A DNA stretch of 23,228 nt from a virus: IMG/VR virus record IMGVR_UViG_3300031722_000175, positions 1 through 23,228 of that record; one strand, written 5' to 3'. The position numbers were made by a program, and so were the translations under genes. The notes beneath the pieces are model-generated. The model saw only the letters and a program-made list of their open reading frames with translations. It was not told the DNA's origin and did no database searches. This document shows positions 22,941-23,228 of the stretch, in pieces. Numbering within the stretch: position 1 is the first letter of the stretch; every line of letters begins with the position of its first letter.

Positions 22941-23228
22941 CCTAAATATATGGTCGTACTACCGAAGAATGTGTCGTGGTCAGCCGATAAGGCAAACCTT
23001 AATACGTCAACCCAGATCCCGGATCATGAGCTACGGTTTCTTAACATTACCTCCGCTACAAGGAAATGGAGGACAACTGAGCCCGACGGCGTTACAGAGT
23101 ATTGGCAGATCACCTGCACTAAGAAGACGCTAGCCTGGCTGATGTTAGCATACGGAATTAAGTTACATCCAGATAAAATTCGTCCGAACTATCACGAGTA
23201 TCTCCTCCGCCATCCCGAAATGGCACAC
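22938..23228 (+). CDS. Right-edge gene of unknown function, 3'-truncated (at least 97 aa)
   Basis: The frame is open to the end of the window. ATG 22938 gives [18 protein letters not shown], then [39 protein letters not shown] and [19 protein letters not shown]. In-frame ATGs at 22896 and 22902 extend it by 14 or 12 residues. The one at 22902 is only four bases after the -10 box, so it would be leaderless. None of the starts has a clear ribosome site, so the start is uncertain. The amino-acid mix is that of a real soluble protein. I recognise no family. Confidence 0.65.
   Translation, partial: MPKYMVVLPKNVSWSADKANLNTSTQIPDHELRFLNITSATRKWRTTEPDGVTEYWQITCTKKTLAWLMLAYGIKLHPDKIRPNYHEYLLRHPEMAH

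Overview
The window looks like a piece of a T4-like (contractile-tailed) bacteriophage genome, of the type common in marine and freshwater viromes. The evidence is a pair of minus-strand genes that match the T4 neck/tail-completion proteins gp14 and gp15 in sequence pattern and order, ATAAATA-type late promoters, host-like sigma70 promoters in front of small tightly packed genes, a free-standing GIY-YIG homing endonuclease, and three very long repetitive tail-fibre genes. The host cannot be named from the sequence. No tRNA, rRNA, CRISPR array, integrase or transposase was seen.

Layout. (1) 1-9752, plus strand: the 3' part of one long fibre/structural gene, then a 2515-residue fibre built from nested repeats (an 81-bp/27-residue unit inside super-modules of about 1.25 kb), closed by a strong hairpin terminator at 9770-9799. 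(2) 9852-12213, plus strand: four consecutive reading frames that all begin with a related peptide of about 20 residues and then diverge completely: an orphan Ser/Pro-rich tail, a six-repeat kelch-like propeller, a glycine-rich adhesin-like domain, and a 26-residue remnant. I read this as an array of receptor-binding cassettes sharing a docking tag. (3) 12245-16733, plus strand: a 198-residue hydrophilic protein, a 1002-residue fibre with a conserved C-terminal domain, and a 248-residue Rossmann-like protein, with two late promoters that overlap the preceding stop codons. (4) 16736-19820, minus strand: gp14-like neck protein, gp15-like sheath terminator and a Nudix hydrolase in one tight late operon, converging on region 3. 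(5) 19863-22269, plus strand: early region with an 88-residue protein, four small proteins coupled by ATGA overlaps (at least three of them paralogues), and a 390-residue protein, under sigma70-type promoters. (6) 22235-23228: a minus-strand GIY-YIG endonuclease whose 3' end overlaps the 390-residue gene, and a plus-strand gene running off the window.

How it works together. Regions 1-4 are late virion genes: fibres and adhesins for host recognition, plus the head-tail joining apparatus. Region 5 is probably expressed on infection by host RNA polymerase. Twice (19821-19896 and 22877-22937) a minus-strand late promoter and a plus-strand early promoter share one short divergent spacer. The best candidates for something undescribed are the tagged cassette array (region 2) and the coupled small-paralogue operon in which the C-terminal Lys/Arg-Trp codons double as ribosome-binding sites for the next gene (region 5).
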